DNA of 33,548 nucleotides, taken from contig DAIDHK010000014.1 of assembly GCA_027459725.1 (NCBI GenBank), positions 1-33,548 of the forward strand. Direction: 5' to 3'. Below are positions 1-9,432 of this stretch, one piece after another (within the stretch, counting starts at the first letter, position 1; each line of letters opens with the position of its first letter). A program made the position numbers and the translations under genes. Below the pieces are notes generated by a model that saw only the letters and a program-made list of their open reading frames with translations, was not told the origin of the DNA and ran no database searches. The DNA is from Candidatus Levyibacteriota bacterium (GTDB taxonomy: Bacteria > Patescibacteriota > Microgenomatia > Levybacterales > UBA12049).

Positions 1-275
1 CCAGAAACTAAGACATTCTTTTTAAAGGTTACCAGTTGTGTGAACTCTGTTGGTATATTAACCTGAAAAAGATTGTCCAGTAAATCTGTAGTTGTAGTAT
101 TGGTACCAAGAACCCTTTGTACTTTACCCCCTTGACTGCCGTATCTATTATTTCCTCCTGTCACTTGGTTTAGAAACGATTGTAAACTATGTGGATTTAA
201 AGGAGCCAAAATCACTCCTATTAAGAGTGTGGCTAATACTATTATACCTCCTATCTCAATTAACCGCTTTTTCAT
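1..275 (-). CDS. Membrane-anchored or secreted protein, 3' part cut by the window edge
   Basis: This gene is absent from the ORF track because it runs off the left edge; about 91 residues are visible. It starts MKKRLIEIGG with a Lys/Arg cluster, then a hydrophobic stretch (roughly residues 8-24), which is a signal anchor or signal peptide. A Gly/Asn/Ser-rich segment and a Thr-rich stretch (LGTNTTTTD) follow, typical of extracytoplasmic proteins. The start is supported by an AGAAGG-like ribosome binding site about 8 nt upstream. I do not recognise the family; the C-terminal domain that would identify it lies outside the window. Confidence 0.6.
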   Translation of the reverse strand, partial: MKKRLIEIGGIIVLATLLIGVILAPLNPHSLQSFLNQVTGGNNRYGSQGGKVQRVLGTNTTTTDLLDNLFQVNIPTEFTQLVTFKKNVLVS

Positions 276-489
276 CTGCTATACCTTCTATGATCTATAC
301 AATAATCTTCCCCCTCTATGAGGCCTATTATTAGTAAAGCAACTTTAGTAGTATTGAGTCAAGAGATCATGATGTACTTTCATTAATAATGAATTTATAA
401 CTTTTTAATAAGACGTCTCAACTCCCATCATTGCTTAAGTACAGCGATGAAGTAGATTTCGATCTATTCTCAATAGGAATATAATGGAG

Positions 490-935
490 AGGTAAAATAC
501 AAAAAGCAGGTGCAATGCGTATATCACTGCCAATATCATTTGGTGCTGGTAACGAAGTACAGAGGAGATGTATTTATTCAAGGAGGATTTGCGTACTTTA
601 AGATAAAACTAAAGGCGTAAACTAGTACTACCCAGAGGTAGAATTTGTGTAAGTAAATCAGGATAAAGATCATGCCCATATGTAAGTGGGATTGCCCCCA
701 AAGATAATTGTGGGGAGTGTTGTTCGAATCAGCAAAGCAAATACGTAAAAAAGATTAAAAGAGAAACTCGACTATGTAAAGATATTATGCTGGTGAGCAT
801 ATTGGATTTGGTCAGACGGCTAATTTGTCTGGACATTGGGATTAACGAGAATGAAGTCATACAATAGATTGAGAATCAAGGAAAAGAAGATATCAGACAA
901 GCTATGCTTGAATTAGGTTAATACTATGGGCGTAA
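490..935 (+). pseudogene. Decayed IS200/IS605-type TnpA transposase
   Basis: Several blocks in this gene-free stretch match the intact tnpA at 6020-6451 at the nucleotide level: a start-proximal block around GTATATCACTGCCAATATCA, GGATTTGCGTACTTTAAGAT, a block around GATAAAGATCATGCCCATAT that corresponds to the HUH motif, and a 3' block GAGAATCAAGGAAAAGAAGA up to the stop at 919-921. Stops and indels break every frame. Just after the stop, GGGCGTAAGCC resembles the right-end hairpin of the intact element. This is an old, dead copy of the same IS family. I see nothing in 276-489. Confidence 0.75.
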
Positions 936-958
936 GCCTGTGTAATTTTATTGCTTAT

Positions 959-1936
959 TTATCTCTCAGCACGAAGTATAGCAAGTATGTAAAGAGGCAT
1001 ATGTTTTAAGCTAGCGAAAGCTGCGTATCTTGTTTCCCACGAAGGAGAAAATTTTTCATTAAAAGCTCTTAACCTATGACTTTTATAAAACTTTTCCATC
1101 ATTGAGCTTAGATTAATTAACATATTAGATTTATCTTTTAAAATATTTGAAAAAATGGCAAAATTAAGACTTAATTTTTTTATACCATTTGTTTTAAAGT
1201 ATTCTGCAGACTTAATGATAAGGAATTCATTTGTTCCATTGGGTGAGTCACACCTACGTCTTGCCTGATCTAATGATAAAGTGTAAGATTTGTAGATAGG
1301 TACAAAACAAAGAAAACCTATTGCATATGATTTTTTCATTGCAACAGCAAAAATGCAATCCGAGTCTAGATCATTAGGTAGCCTTTTAAGCGTCATAGAA
1401 AAACCTCGTTCTTTCTTGCCATTATGTTTAATCCAATCAGACGATATCTCTTCAATTTGCGATTTGATAAATTTAGGTAGATTGTTAGGAGAGTAAAAAA
1501 ATATCTCTATACCTAAGGAATCTATATGCTTTACTGCTCTTCTTACTTTTTTCTTTAATAATTTTTTGTCAAAGGTTTCTAGGTTAATAATTGCTTCCTC
1601 ACCAATCTTTGATGTTATAAAACCGTGTCTTTGTAATGTTGGTAAATGGGCAGAATTTAAACTTATAAAACAAGGATTTAATTTCCATGTTTTTGTGTAG
1701 TCTAAAAAAGAGGAAATTAAAATATTGAACTCAGATTTGTCTCCAACCGGTCCAGCAGCGACTATTGCTACCTTATTGAGTATTTTAAACGATAGAAAGG
1801 ACTTACCTGAGGGTGAAAAGAAATAGTTTCGCTCATCTTGCAGGTGGAAATACGACAGTGTGTCTTCTCCGTAGTTTCTAAGTAGAGTTGCAACTTTCTG
1901 TCGGTTTTGGTTTATAGCTATAACATCCAAGCTCAT
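959..1936 (-). CDS. MprF C-terminal-like (DUF2156 / LPG synthase domain) aminoacyl-lipid transferase
   Basis: The 325-residue soluble protein matches the catalytic domain of lysyl-phosphatidylglycerol synthases, two tandem GNAT-like folds. Diagnostic stretches are LSLDQARRRCDSPNGTNEF followed by LIIKSAEYF and LSLNFAIF, the usual 'DLMRR..PNG..EFLI..A....G...SLNFA' signature of the family, near residues 218-262. The N-terminal flippase membrane region of full MprF is absent, so it is a standalone domain as in many CPR and actinobacterial proteins. The family moves an amino acid from aminoacyl-tRNA to a membrane lipid. The actual amino acid and lipid cannot be read from sequence. A lipid phosphatase gene follows upstream on the same strand after about 80 nt. 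Confidence 0.75.
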   Translation of the reverse strand: MSLDVIAINQNRQKVATLLRNYGEDTLSYFHLQDERNYFFSPSGKSFLSFKILNKVAIVAAGPVGDKSEFNILISSFLDYTKTWKLNPCFISLNSAHLPTLQRHGFITSKIGEEAIINLETFDKKLLKKKVRRAVKHIDSLGIEIFFYSPNNLPKFIKSQIEEISSDWIKHNGKKERGFSMTLKRLPNDLDSDCIFAVAMKKSYAIGFLCFVPIYKSYTLSLDQARRRCDSPNGTNEFLIIKSAEYFKTNGIKKLSLNFAIFSNILKDKSNMLINLSSMMEKFYKSHRLRAFNEKFSPSWETRYAAFASLKHMPLYILAILRAER

Positions 1937-2018
1937 TAGGAAATTATATCAAAAAAACTTGAGTGGTATTCATATATCGTAAACTAAACTAGTTGGGTGA
2001 TTATAAATACTATACATT

Positions 2019-2486
2019 TCAAGAGAGATATATTCTAAAGTATTTTAAAATAACATAAGAGATACTTGTAGCTAGAACCGCAATAATGGCTGCGCCTATA
2101 ATATCTAAAGAATGATGAACCCCTGCTGCTACACGTGAGAAACCAATTATGAGTGAAAAAATGGCCAATAAAATTCCCAGTTTACGATTAAATGAAAAAA
2201 TAATAGCAGCAATTGTCATTGTTAAAAGTGTATGGTCAGAGGGAAAACCGTTATCCGGTATATGAGCAAAAAGAGGCTTTATATTAGGATTAACGACAAA
2301 GGGACGAGGATCATTTATGAAAAGTTGAAGGATTTTGGCAGATATGTATGAAAGCGGAAGTGAAATAGCAGATAATTTTACTAGTGATATTCTAAGTTTA
2401 CTATTTATTTTCCAGAAATATATCAGAGCAATAAAAACAACAAAGATAATAAAATATTCCGCTAGAAAGATTATTAAAATGTTCAC
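2019..2486 (-). CDS. PAP2-family phosphatase (undecaprenyl-diphosphatase-like)
   Basis: A 155-residue integral membrane protein with the three PAP2/acid phosphatase motifs in order: KILQLFINDPRP (KX6RP, about 51-62), FPSDHT (PSGH-like, about 81-86, with Asp for Gly) and SRVAAGVHHSLDIIGA (SRX5HX3D, about 117-132). About five hydrophobic helices flank these. Family members remove a phosphate from polyprenyl or phosphatidyl diphosphates at the outer face of the membrane, for example recycling undecaprenyl diphosphate for cell-wall synthesis. It lies divergently from the MFS gene across a 57-nt gap, which must contain both promoters. Confidence 0.85.
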   Translation of the reverse strand: MNILIIFLAEYFIIFVVFIALIYFWKINSKLRISLVKLSAISLPLSYISAKILQLFINDPRPFVVNPNIKPLFAHIPDNGFPSDHTLLTMTIAAIIFSFNRKLGILLAIFSLIIGFSRVAAGVHHSLDIIGAAIIAVLATSISYVILKYFRIYLS

Positions 2487-2543
2487 CCCAAAATCATATC
2501 ATATTCAAAAATTTCTTGATATACTTAAGAGAACCTATATTCT

Positions 2544-3740
2544 ATGATGAATAAAAAGACATTCATAACAAAAGACATTCTTCTAATTTGTTTTTCTGCA
2601 TTTTTTGCTGATCTTGGATATCAGGGAGTCACGGCTTTATTTCCTCTCTTTCTTGTTATTCAACTTCACCAGCCTGTATTTGTATATGGGATTATTACGG
2701 CGTTAAGTTTTGGAGTTGGTTCATTTTTTGCCTATTTTGGAGGTAAATTGGGAGACAAGATTGATAAAAAAACTATAGCTATCTTGGGCAATATCTTTAT
2801 TCCACTGATGTCTTTGAGCGCGCTGACCAGTACTTTGTGGTTAAGTGGAATTTTATTTATATTAGGTTGGTGGGCAAGATATTTTCGTTCCCCAGCTCGA
2901 CGAGCTTTGTTGGTTAATGTTTCAGACCCCCAATATCGCTCCCATGTATTCGGATTACTACATGCTCTAGATATAGGAGGTGGAATGGTATCTATTGTCA
3001 TCGCGCTAATATTAGTTTTAATATTCCGCTTACCTATTAGTCTGATAATTCTTCTATCAGCAATACCCTTGCTGATTTCAACAGTATTATTGATTTTAGT
3101 TAAAAGAGATAAAGTCTATTCTAATAAAGCCAATGAGAGTATTAAGACTAAAACGAAAATAGATCGACGTAACAAATTATTATTTACTGCACTATTAATA
3201 TCAGCTACTTTTTATGGTTTTAGTTTTTATAATCTAGGGTTCCCAATTTTAACTGCAGCATTGTCGAATAATTATAATTATATTCTGGGTATACTGACTT
3301 ATGGTATTTATCTGGGAGTCTCAGCGATAAGTGGATATATTCTTGGAACTCAGAAACTGAAACCTATTCGTGCTCTGTGGACATTAGGTTATATGCCATC
3401 TGCTATATCCTCACTTCTGATTGGCTTTAGTGTATTATTTCACTACCCTACACTTGCATTTTATATTTTCATAGCAGGATTGGGATTAGGAATGGGTGCT
3501 GTTGAAACATATGAGCCTACGGCTGCGTCTCAACTTGTACATTACTCTAATTTATCCTCTGGAATGGGATGGCTGTCTGTTTCCAGAAGTATTGGACAAT
3601 TTTTATCCAACTTAATCATGGGTCTCTTATTTTCATTTAGCCAGTTTTTCTCCTACTTTTATGCTTTTGCTGCGGCCTTAATCGCTATGGTTATTTTAAT
3701 GATCGCCGATTTTACGCATCAACGTGATGATGATCTTTAA
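2544..3740 (+). CDS. Major facilitator superfamily transporter
   Basis: 398 residues, almost entirely hydrophobic, consistent with twelve membrane helices. The cytoplasmic loop after helix 2 carries an MFS motif A variant, GGKLGDKIDKKTI (about 67-79), and RSPARRALL lies in the following loop region. The two halves are separated by a charged loop near residues 190-212. Substrate is not predictable; drug/H+ antiporters and sugar-phosphate exporters share this pattern. Two adjacent ATG codons (2544 and 2547) are both possible starts and neither has a good ribosome binding site. A P-type ATPase follows after 29 nt in the same direction. Confidence 0.8.
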   Translation: MMNKKTFITKDILLICFSAFFADLGYQGVTALFPLFLVIQLHQPVFVYGIITALSFGVGSFFAYFGGKLGDKIDKKTIAILGNIFIPLMSLSALTSTLWLSGILFILGWWARYFRSPARRALLVNVSDPQYRSHVFGLLHALDIGGGMVSIVIALILVLIFRLPISLIILLSAIPLLISTVLLILVKRDKVYSNKANESIKTKTKIDRRNKLLFTALLISATFYGFSFYNLGFPILTAALSNNYNYILGILTYGIYLGVSAISGYILGTQKLKPIRALWTLGYMPSAISSLLIGFSVLFHYPTLAFYIFIAGLGLGMGAVETYEPTAASQLVHYSNLSSGMGWLSVSRSIGQFLSNLIMGLLFSFSQFFSYFYAFAAALIAMVILMIADFTHQRDDDL

Positions 3741-3769
3741 ATATTGAATCTGTTACAATTATACGAGAT

Positions 3770-5602
3770 ATGTTCTCCCGTCCATTTGTTTCAGTGTTGT
3801 TTTCTTTAATTATTGCAGTTGTTTGTTTTTTATTAAATCTAGTTTATCCCACTGTCTTTATTTTCCCCTTATTTGCTACAATTTTTGCATTAATTCCTTA
3901 TTATATTTCAATCATAGAAGCATTACGTAAATGGCAACTTGACCTTTCTCTTCCACCCATAATTACGATTTATTTGTTATTGTACCTAGGTAAAGATAAC
4001 GTTGCATTAGTTTTTATTCTAATCATTCTGTTTGGTCATTTATTTAAAACTATTATTCTTGAACGGGTTAAAGCTTCTATAGCTAAAATATCAGAAAAGC
4101 TACCCAAGACTGCGAGAGTTAAGGTTGATGATAAAGAAACAATGATTGAGATTAAGGATATTAAAATTAGCGACATTCTTGCAGTAAAAAGTGGAGAGCG
4201 GGTAGCAACTGATGCTTTTCTACTCGCAGATGAAGCGATGATAGATGAGTCAGTTGTAACTGGTGAGTCAAAACCTGTGGTTAAGAAAAAAGGCGATAAA
4301 TTGCTAGCAGGTTCGATCAATGCAGGTGATTACTTTGAAGCCGCTGCCGCAGCGACTGCAGCAAATTCTACTTTGTTACAAATTCAACATTTAGTCTTTC
4401 AAGCTCAAAATGATAAAGCCCCATTGGCTCATGTAGTGAGTAAATATGCGTGGGTCACAACGCTGTGTGCCTTTGTTGGAGTAGTCGTTATTTTTATATT
4501 AACTCACGACATTATTAAAGCTCTTTCTTTCTGGATTGCAGTTGTGCCAGTAATTTTTGCAATCATTGTTCCTGTTGCAACCACCATAGGTATAACCATA
4601 CTCGCCAAATCCGGAATTTTAATCAAGAGCAGTCCTGCATTGGAAAATTTGACCAAGGCCAATACTTTTCTTTTTGATAAAACAGGCACGATTACTCAGG
4701 GTAAACCTGAAGTTGAAGATATCTTGGTAGTAAAAGGAGATAAAACGACTATTTTACAACTTACTGCCAGTTTGGAAAAATATTCCAGCCACCCCTTATC
4801 AATTCCTATATTATATGAGGCAAATAAACAAAAATTGGAGTTGATTCCGTTACAAAATGTTAAGACAATTATTGGCAAAGGGATGGTGGCATCCAATAAG
4901 GGTAGAGAGTTAGTTATTGGTAATGACACTCTATTAAAAGATCAAAATATTGAAGTTAATCCTAAAGTCTTGGTAAAAATAAGCGAGTGGGAACGAAAAG
5001 GTGCAACGCCTGTATTTGTAGGTGAGGATAAAGAGTTTTTAGGTGTTGTATTTTTACTGGATAAGTTACGTAGTGAAACTCCTGCACTCTTCTCAACTCT
5101 GGCACGCAATAGTTATGAAACTATTATAGTTACAGGGGATAAGCAAGAAGTAGCACAGTCAATTGCTCAAAAATTGCAAGGTGCATCTTTTATTGCTGAT
5201 GTTCGTCCTGAAGGAAAGGTTGATGAAGTAGATAAAAAAGTGCGGGCAGGAAGAAATGTAATTATGGTGGGTGATGGGATTAATGATGCTCCTGCTTTAG
5301 CAAAAGCCAATGTAGGTATTGCAATGGGTGGTAATGGTGTGGATTTGACCTTGAATGCAGCGGATATTGTACTATTAAACAACAATATTGGTACCCTTCC
5401 TCAAATGATTAAGGTTAGCAAAAAGACTTTTAGAATTATTAAACAGGATGTACTACTTGCTACTCTCATTCATCTTATAACTGCTATGCTTGTTATTGTT
5501 GGGAGTATAAATCTAGTAGAAACTGCTTTAGTACATGAGGTATCTTCTGTACTGGTACTTTTGAACACAATCCGGTTATTTCGGATCAAAATTAAAGTTT
5601 AA
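3770..5602 (+). CDS. P1B-like heavy-metal P-type ATPase lacking the CPC motif
   Basis: 610 residues with the complete P-type ATPase core: TGES (164-167), phosphorylation site DKTGTIT (303-309), HP locus SSHPLSIPI (339-347), VTGDK (454-458) and [10 protein letters not shown] (501-510). The HP locus, two C-terminal helices and the ending LNTIRLF are P1B (metal) features. There is no N-terminal HMA or His-rich metal domain. Aligning back from the GILIK that precedes the phosphorylation site, the transmembrane CPC metal motif is replaced by VPV (259-261). The last helix has HEVSS, reminiscent of HEGGT in P1B-4 pumps. The protein should be an ATP-driven ion pump, but its substrate is unclear because the usual cysteine ligands are gone. 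Confidence 0.85.
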   Translation: MFSRPFVSVLFSLIIAVVCFLLNLVYPTVFIFPLFATIFALIPYYISIIEALRKWQLDLSLPPIITIYLLLYLGKDNVALVFILIILFGHLFKTIILERVKASIAKISEKLPKTARVKVDDKETMIEIKDIKISDILAVKSGERVATDAFLLADEAMIDESVVTGESKPVVKKKGDKLLAGSINAGDYFEAAAAATAANSTLLQIQHLVFQAQNDKAPLAHVVSKYAWVTTLCAFVGVVVIFILTHDIIKALSFWIAVVPVIFAIIVPVATTIGITILAKSGILIKSSPALENLTKANTFLFDKTGTITQGKPEVEDILVVKGDKTTILQLTASLEKYSSHPLSIPILYEANKQKLELIPLQNVKTIIGKGMVASNKGRELVIGNDTLLKDQNIEVNPKVLVKISEWERKGATPVFVGEDKEFLGVVFLLDKLRSETPALFSTLARNSYETIIVTGDKQEVAQSIAQKLQGASFIADVRPEGKVDEVDKKVRAGRNVIMVGDGINDAPALAKANVGIAMGGNGVDLTLNAADIVLLNNNIGTLPQMIKVSKKTFRIIKQDVLLATLIHLITAMLVIVGSINLVETALVHEVSSVLVLLNTIRLFRIKIKV

Positions 5603-5935
5603 TATATTTAGTAAATCATTGAAATAATAGATGTTATTCAATCTCCTGAAATGTTAAATATTGAAAAAACGAAAATTAGTATATGATATATATCATTTGT
5701 AATTTTGACTGAATCTATAAATACCCTAAATTTCCGGTCCATATCGAGTTTTTGAATGTTTTTTTTAATTCTCCCAGAATCCCCTTCTAACTCAACACAG
5801 ATAGGAATTGAGGTTCATGTATAAATATCGATAATTACATTATAGAAATTAAATTTATGTCGTTTTTATCTTGGTTCCTGACAATACCGAAGTTTAGTAG
5901 TGATAAGAATTCAACTGTTTTATTTGTATCTTAAT
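5603..5935. other. Gene-free AT-rich stretch
   Basis: 333 nt between the P1B-like ATPase stop and the IS left end. No frame gives a convincing protein on either strand. In particular it does not contain the missing C-terminal half of the P3A ATPase lying on the other side of the IS, so that half was deleted rather than merely displaced. Confidence 0.5.
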
Positions 5936-6476
5936 TTTAACAACTCCTTACTTAAATCCCCGACCGTAAGGTCGAGGGATGGAGTATTCCCTGCACCTTT
6001 TTTGCGGTAGAATGCAAGTATGGGGTTGATACATATTTCGCACTGTGTATATCAATGCGATTATCATATCGTAATAGTCACTAAATATCGAAAAGCGGTA
6101 TTCAATGAAGGAATTTTTGCATACTTCAAGATCAAGTTGGCGGAAATAACGGAGCATTATCCGCTTATCAAGATCAAAGAAGTGAATCATGATAAAGATC
6201 ATATACATTTGTTGATGTCCATTCCGCCAACAATGACAGTTGGGAAAGCAGTAGGACTGATAAAACAGAATACGGCACGAGAATTGAAGCAAAAATTCAC
6301 CTTTCTGAAGGATGTGTATTGGGGTACGGAATCAGTATGGTCAGAGGGATATTTCGTATCCACTGTCGGAGTAAACGATACAATAATAAGAAAGTATATT
6401 GAGAATCAAGGCAAAAAAGATGCAGGGCAAACTATGTTTGAAATAGACTAAAACCCCGACCGTAAGGTCGTGGGAA
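5936..6476 (+). mobile_element. IS200/IS605-type insertion sequence (tnpA only)
   Basis: A single tnpA flanked by subterminal hairpins in the same orientation at both ends. The left is CCCCGACCGTAAGGTCGAGGG at 5958-5978 and the right CCCCGACCGTAAGGTCGTGGG at 6454-6474. Short non-inverted palindromic ends without terminal inverted repeats are typical of this family, which transposes as single-stranded DNA. No tnpB is present. The right end sits inside a P-type ATPase pseudogene. The first 75 nt of this annotation recur exactly at 33474-33548. Exact outer ends cannot be fixed by eye because the family makes no target duplication; the coordinates follow the shared repeat and the right hairpin. 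Confidence 0.85.
6020..6451 (+). CDS. tnpA: IS200/IS605-family transposase TnpA (Y1 HUH)
   Basis: 143 residues, the normal family length. The HUH metal-binding motif is DHIHLLMSIPP with His61 and His63. The catalytic tyrosine is in RKYIENQGKKD (about Tyr126). The N-terminus HCVYQCDYHIVIVTKYRK is the usual family opening. The enzyme nicks and rejoins single strands at the hairpin-marked ends. The frame is intact, so this copy may still be active. Recent movement is suggested by the exact 75-nt match with the copy entering the window at its right edge. Confidence 0.93.
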   Translation: MGLIHISHCVYQCDYHIVIVTKYRKAVFNEGIFAYFKIKLAEITEHYPLIKIKEVNHDKDHIHLLMSIPPTMTVGKAVGLIKQNTARELKQKFTFLKDVYWGTESVWSEGYFVSTVGVNDTIIRKYIENQGKKDAGQTMFEID

Positions 6477-7753
6477 GTTTATATTCTCTTCTTTTATTCC
6501 ATACCCTTTTGCCAGAGCTAGGGTTCTGTAACCATTAGCGGCAAGTATTTGTACATCCCGCTCAAATTTATCTGAAGTTATATTGTCTAATTTACAAAAA
6601 CTTGCAACGATCTGGGGTGCTCCCAAACAAATTGTCATATCTTTACCTACCTGTTTGGCTAAAAGAGTACTTCTTTTCCTTTCCGAGTCTGCAGGAATAA
6701 AATCAGTTTTATCAATAGAGGGAAGTTTTAAATGGAGGGTTGCATGCTTTTCCAAAATTGCCTGATCTATAGGATTATCGCTCTCAAAATTCGCAATCAC
6801 AGAGGCATAAGTGAGAACATCATTGTGAGTGAAACCATCGTAAGCATATACATCCTGTACTGTTATTTTGTTTTGCGTTAAAGTGCCTGTTTTATCTGTA
6901 AGCAAAAAATTAACATTGGCCAAGTCTTCCAGTGCAGAAAGTCTTCTCACAATAACATTTTTTTTAGCCAAATTTAATACTCCAAATTCAATAATAAGTG
7001 TCATTACTGTTGGCAAACTAATCGGCACTCCTGCAATAATCAAGCTTAAATCAAGCGTTAAGAGCTCCAAAATGGATGTTTTTTTGTAAATAAAAATTAT
7101 GGAAAGGATTACAACGGCAACTAAACTTAGTACTGTCAGGAATTTAGAAATATTAATGATATCTTTTTCCAGTAGACTTTTCTTTTTTACTCTTTCTACA
7201 GAGAAAAGGGTCTTGCCAAAATTAGTTTTTGCACCAATAGCTGTGATTTTAACTATAGCTATTCCGTTGGCAATAAATGATCCGGAAAAAACATCCTCAT
7301 TTTCTTTTTTATCTTTCGGTAAAGATTCTCCTGTTAAGGCCGATTCATTTACACTGACATGGTGTGCCTCTACCACTTTCCCCTCAGCAGGGATTACTTC
7401 TCCTGAGGCAAGTTGTATAACATCTCCGGGGACAAGTTCTCTGGATTCTACGTAGTTCCATTTATTTTCACGGTACGTTTTAATTTTCTGCTGCAGGTTC
7501 TGATTTAATTTTTTATTGCATTATCAGCCTTATTTTCCTGCCAGAGTGTAATTACAATATTTATAATCAGTAGAACGAGGATAAAATATCCATCAAATGT
7601 TTTACCAAGGAAAAACGATAAAGTAGAAGCCAGAATTAACATAATGCCGATCGGAGAAATAAGATTTTTGAATATTTTTGTGGTTAAACTTACGTGTTTC
7701 TCTGGTATTTCATTAAAACCATTTATTTGTCGAAGTTTTTCTACCTCAGACAT
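6475..7753 (-). pseudogene. P3A-type (proton-efflux-like) P-type ATPase, frameshifted and truncated by an IS
   Basis: Two ORFs on this strand (7505-7753 and 6432-7376, extended upstream) form one protein if one base is added in an A6 run (T6 at 7509-7514 on the plus strand). The frame then reads AIKKLNQNLQQKIKTYREN without interruption. Family features are the N-terminal cation-ATPase domain, TGESLP, a membrane segment with PISLPTVMTL, and DKTGTLTQNK, which together match plasma-membrane proton-efflux ATPases. The protein stops at GIKEENINF, where the IS right hairpin begins. The hinge GDGVNDAP motif and helices 7-10 are missing and not found beyond the IS. It cannot be functional. The frameshift alone could be a sequencing error in a homopolymer. 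Confidence 0.85.
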
Positions 7754-7851
7754 GTTAAACCAACATACATTTCATATTCAACTATACTACTTTTTTGTAC
7801 AAATTAAAAACAAAATAACTATTTTGTTTTCGGGGTTTCTATGTGTTTTAG

Positions 7852-8330
7852 TTAATTATGTTGAATAATAAGAAGCCCAGTGTTATATAAAAAAGCTGCT
7901 CCAAAAGCTATGATTGATACTGATTGACTTACCCCTGAATCTCCCGGAGCTAGTTTGGCTTTAACAACTTCTGTATGGATAAGGGTCGATTCAGTACCGG
8001 CGTAGGCAGATATAATTTGTATTGCTGACTCACGCAATCTCTTAGAGTTATAATGGATCTTTACACAGTCATTAAGGCCTTTAGTAGCAAAATTAGAACA
8101 AGTGTAGAACTTTTTGTGTAAACACCTCTTCATATCCATTACATCTATTATTAAATAGTATATGCTCCAGCGGAAAAAGCAACCAGTCCTGGGTTGGAAT
8201 GTCCAACTAATACTGCGTTGAACCATACTGACGCATCTACTGCTGTTGTAATTACATAAGAACCAGTAGTAGCAACTGTACTGTGCCTGGTCGATTCTAA
8301 ACGTTTTGTGTTCCGAGCCGACTTAAAAAT
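7852..8330 (-). pseudogene. Probable remnant of an unidentified protein gene
   Basis: An ORF of 124 codons (7852-8226) has a plausible C-terminal half (AYAGTESTLIHTEVVKAK and a hydrophobic end). The stretch just upstream reads better in another frame, as GSYVITTAVDASVWFNAVL followed by VGHSNPGLVAFSAGAYTI and then a stop. Two protein-like segments in different frames suggest a decayed gene for a surface or phage-like protein. I cannot name the family. The adjoining 8331-8498 holds no gene or recognisable riboswitch. Confidence 0.3.
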
Positions 8331-8498
8331 TGTATGGACGGGACGATATCTAAAGTTTTTTTGGGATCTTTATATAAGTAACTTAGATAAGCTGACTTAA
8401 ATTATTTTTTAAGTTCCACTTTAGTCATCCTATTTCTTAGATTATAACAATATATTGGTATCTTGCTAAAAATAGAACATTATTAGAAAATCACTTAT

Positions 8499-9431
8499 AT
8501 GTTAATTATTACTGGAACAATTGCTTTTGACTATATTATGGATTTTCCAGGTAGTTTTTCGGATCATATTATGTCCGAGCATATAAAGAATGTAAATCTA
8601 TCTTTTATAGTTAACAAATTTGCCAAAAGACGTGGTGGAACTGCTGGAAATGTTAGTTATAACTTGGGATTATTACATACTCCTCATATTTTGTTTTCTA
8701 CAGCAGGAAAAGATATAGAGGAATATAAAAGTCATTTCTTAAAAATGGGAATTGATTTTTCATGGGTGGAAACTCAAAAGAATAATTACACGGCTACAGG
8801 TTTTGCTATGACAGATAAAACTAATAATCAAATCTGGGGATATTTTTATGGTGCAGCTGAAGCTATCGGTGAATTAAAATTAGAAAAAGTAGCTGGTAAA
8901 AAAGATTTAGTATTGATAGGCCCTTCAGGTGCTAGAGGCTCTTTAAGTTTGATTAGACAGTGTGTGAAGTTGGGTATTTCTTACATGTTTGATCCAGGTT
9001 TTATCCTTACACAAGTTAGCAATGAGGATCTAGGGTACGGTATTAAACATGCTAAATATATAATCGGAAATGATTATGAGATAAAATTAATAAAAGATCG
9101 TATTTCTGATTGGCAAAAAATCTTTTACCATAAGATTGTTATTACAACATTGGGAGATAAAGGTAGTAAAATTATTAATAATAATATGTCTTATAATATT
9201 TCATCTGTTCAACCAGCAAAAATCGTCGATCCTACTGGAGCTGGGGATGCATGGCGTAGTGGATTCCTAACAGGTGTTGATAATGGTTTTGATTTAGTTA
9301 CATGTGCGCAACTAGGTTCAGTAGCTGCTTCATTTGTCTTGGAAGAGTATGGAACACAGGAACACTATTATTCAAAAGAGAAATTTCTACAACGTTATTT
9401 TCAATCTTATGGTAAACTAATTAAATTGTAA
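8499..9431 (+). CDS. PfkB-family carbohydrate/nucleoside kinase, probably adenosine kinase
   Basis: 310 residues of ribokinase (PfkB) fold. The glycine-rich substrate motif is RRGGTAGNVSYNLGLL (about 48-63) and the C-terminal catalytic signature is DPTGAGDAWRSGFLTG (about 246-261), with the catalytic Asp in GAGD. The stop is one base before the start of the S-adenosylhomocysteine hydrolase gene, so the two are almost certainly co-transcribed. From that context the natural substrate is adenosine, whose removal pulls the hydrolase in the hydrolytic direction. Sequence alone cannot exclude a sugar substrate. No clear ribosome binding site precedes the ATG. Confidence 0.85.
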   Translation: MLIITGTIAFDYIMDFPGSFSDHIMSEHIKNVNLSFIVNKFAKRRGGTAGNVSYNLGLLHTPHILFSTAGKDIEEYKSHFLKMGIDFSWVETQKNNYTATGFAMTDKTNNQIWGYFYGAAEAIGELKLEKVAGKKDLVLIGPSGARGSLSLIRQCVKLGISYMFDPGFILTQVSNEDLGYGIKHAKYIIGNDYEIKLIKDRISDWQKIFYHKIVITTLGDKGSKIINNNMSYNISSVQPAKIVDPTGAGDAWRSGFLTGVDNGFDLVTCAQLGSVAASFVLEEYGTQEHYYSKEKFLQRYFQSYGKLIKL

Positions 9432-9432
9432 T

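Noticed and set aside
2335-2547. 70-codon plus-strand ORF across the PAP2/MFS gap
   Set aside because: It is mostly antisense to the PAP2 gene and shows no protein character.
8331-8498. Riboswitch for SAM or SAH before the hydrolase operon
   Set aside because: No recognisable conserved core or stable stem set was seen in this AT-rich leader.
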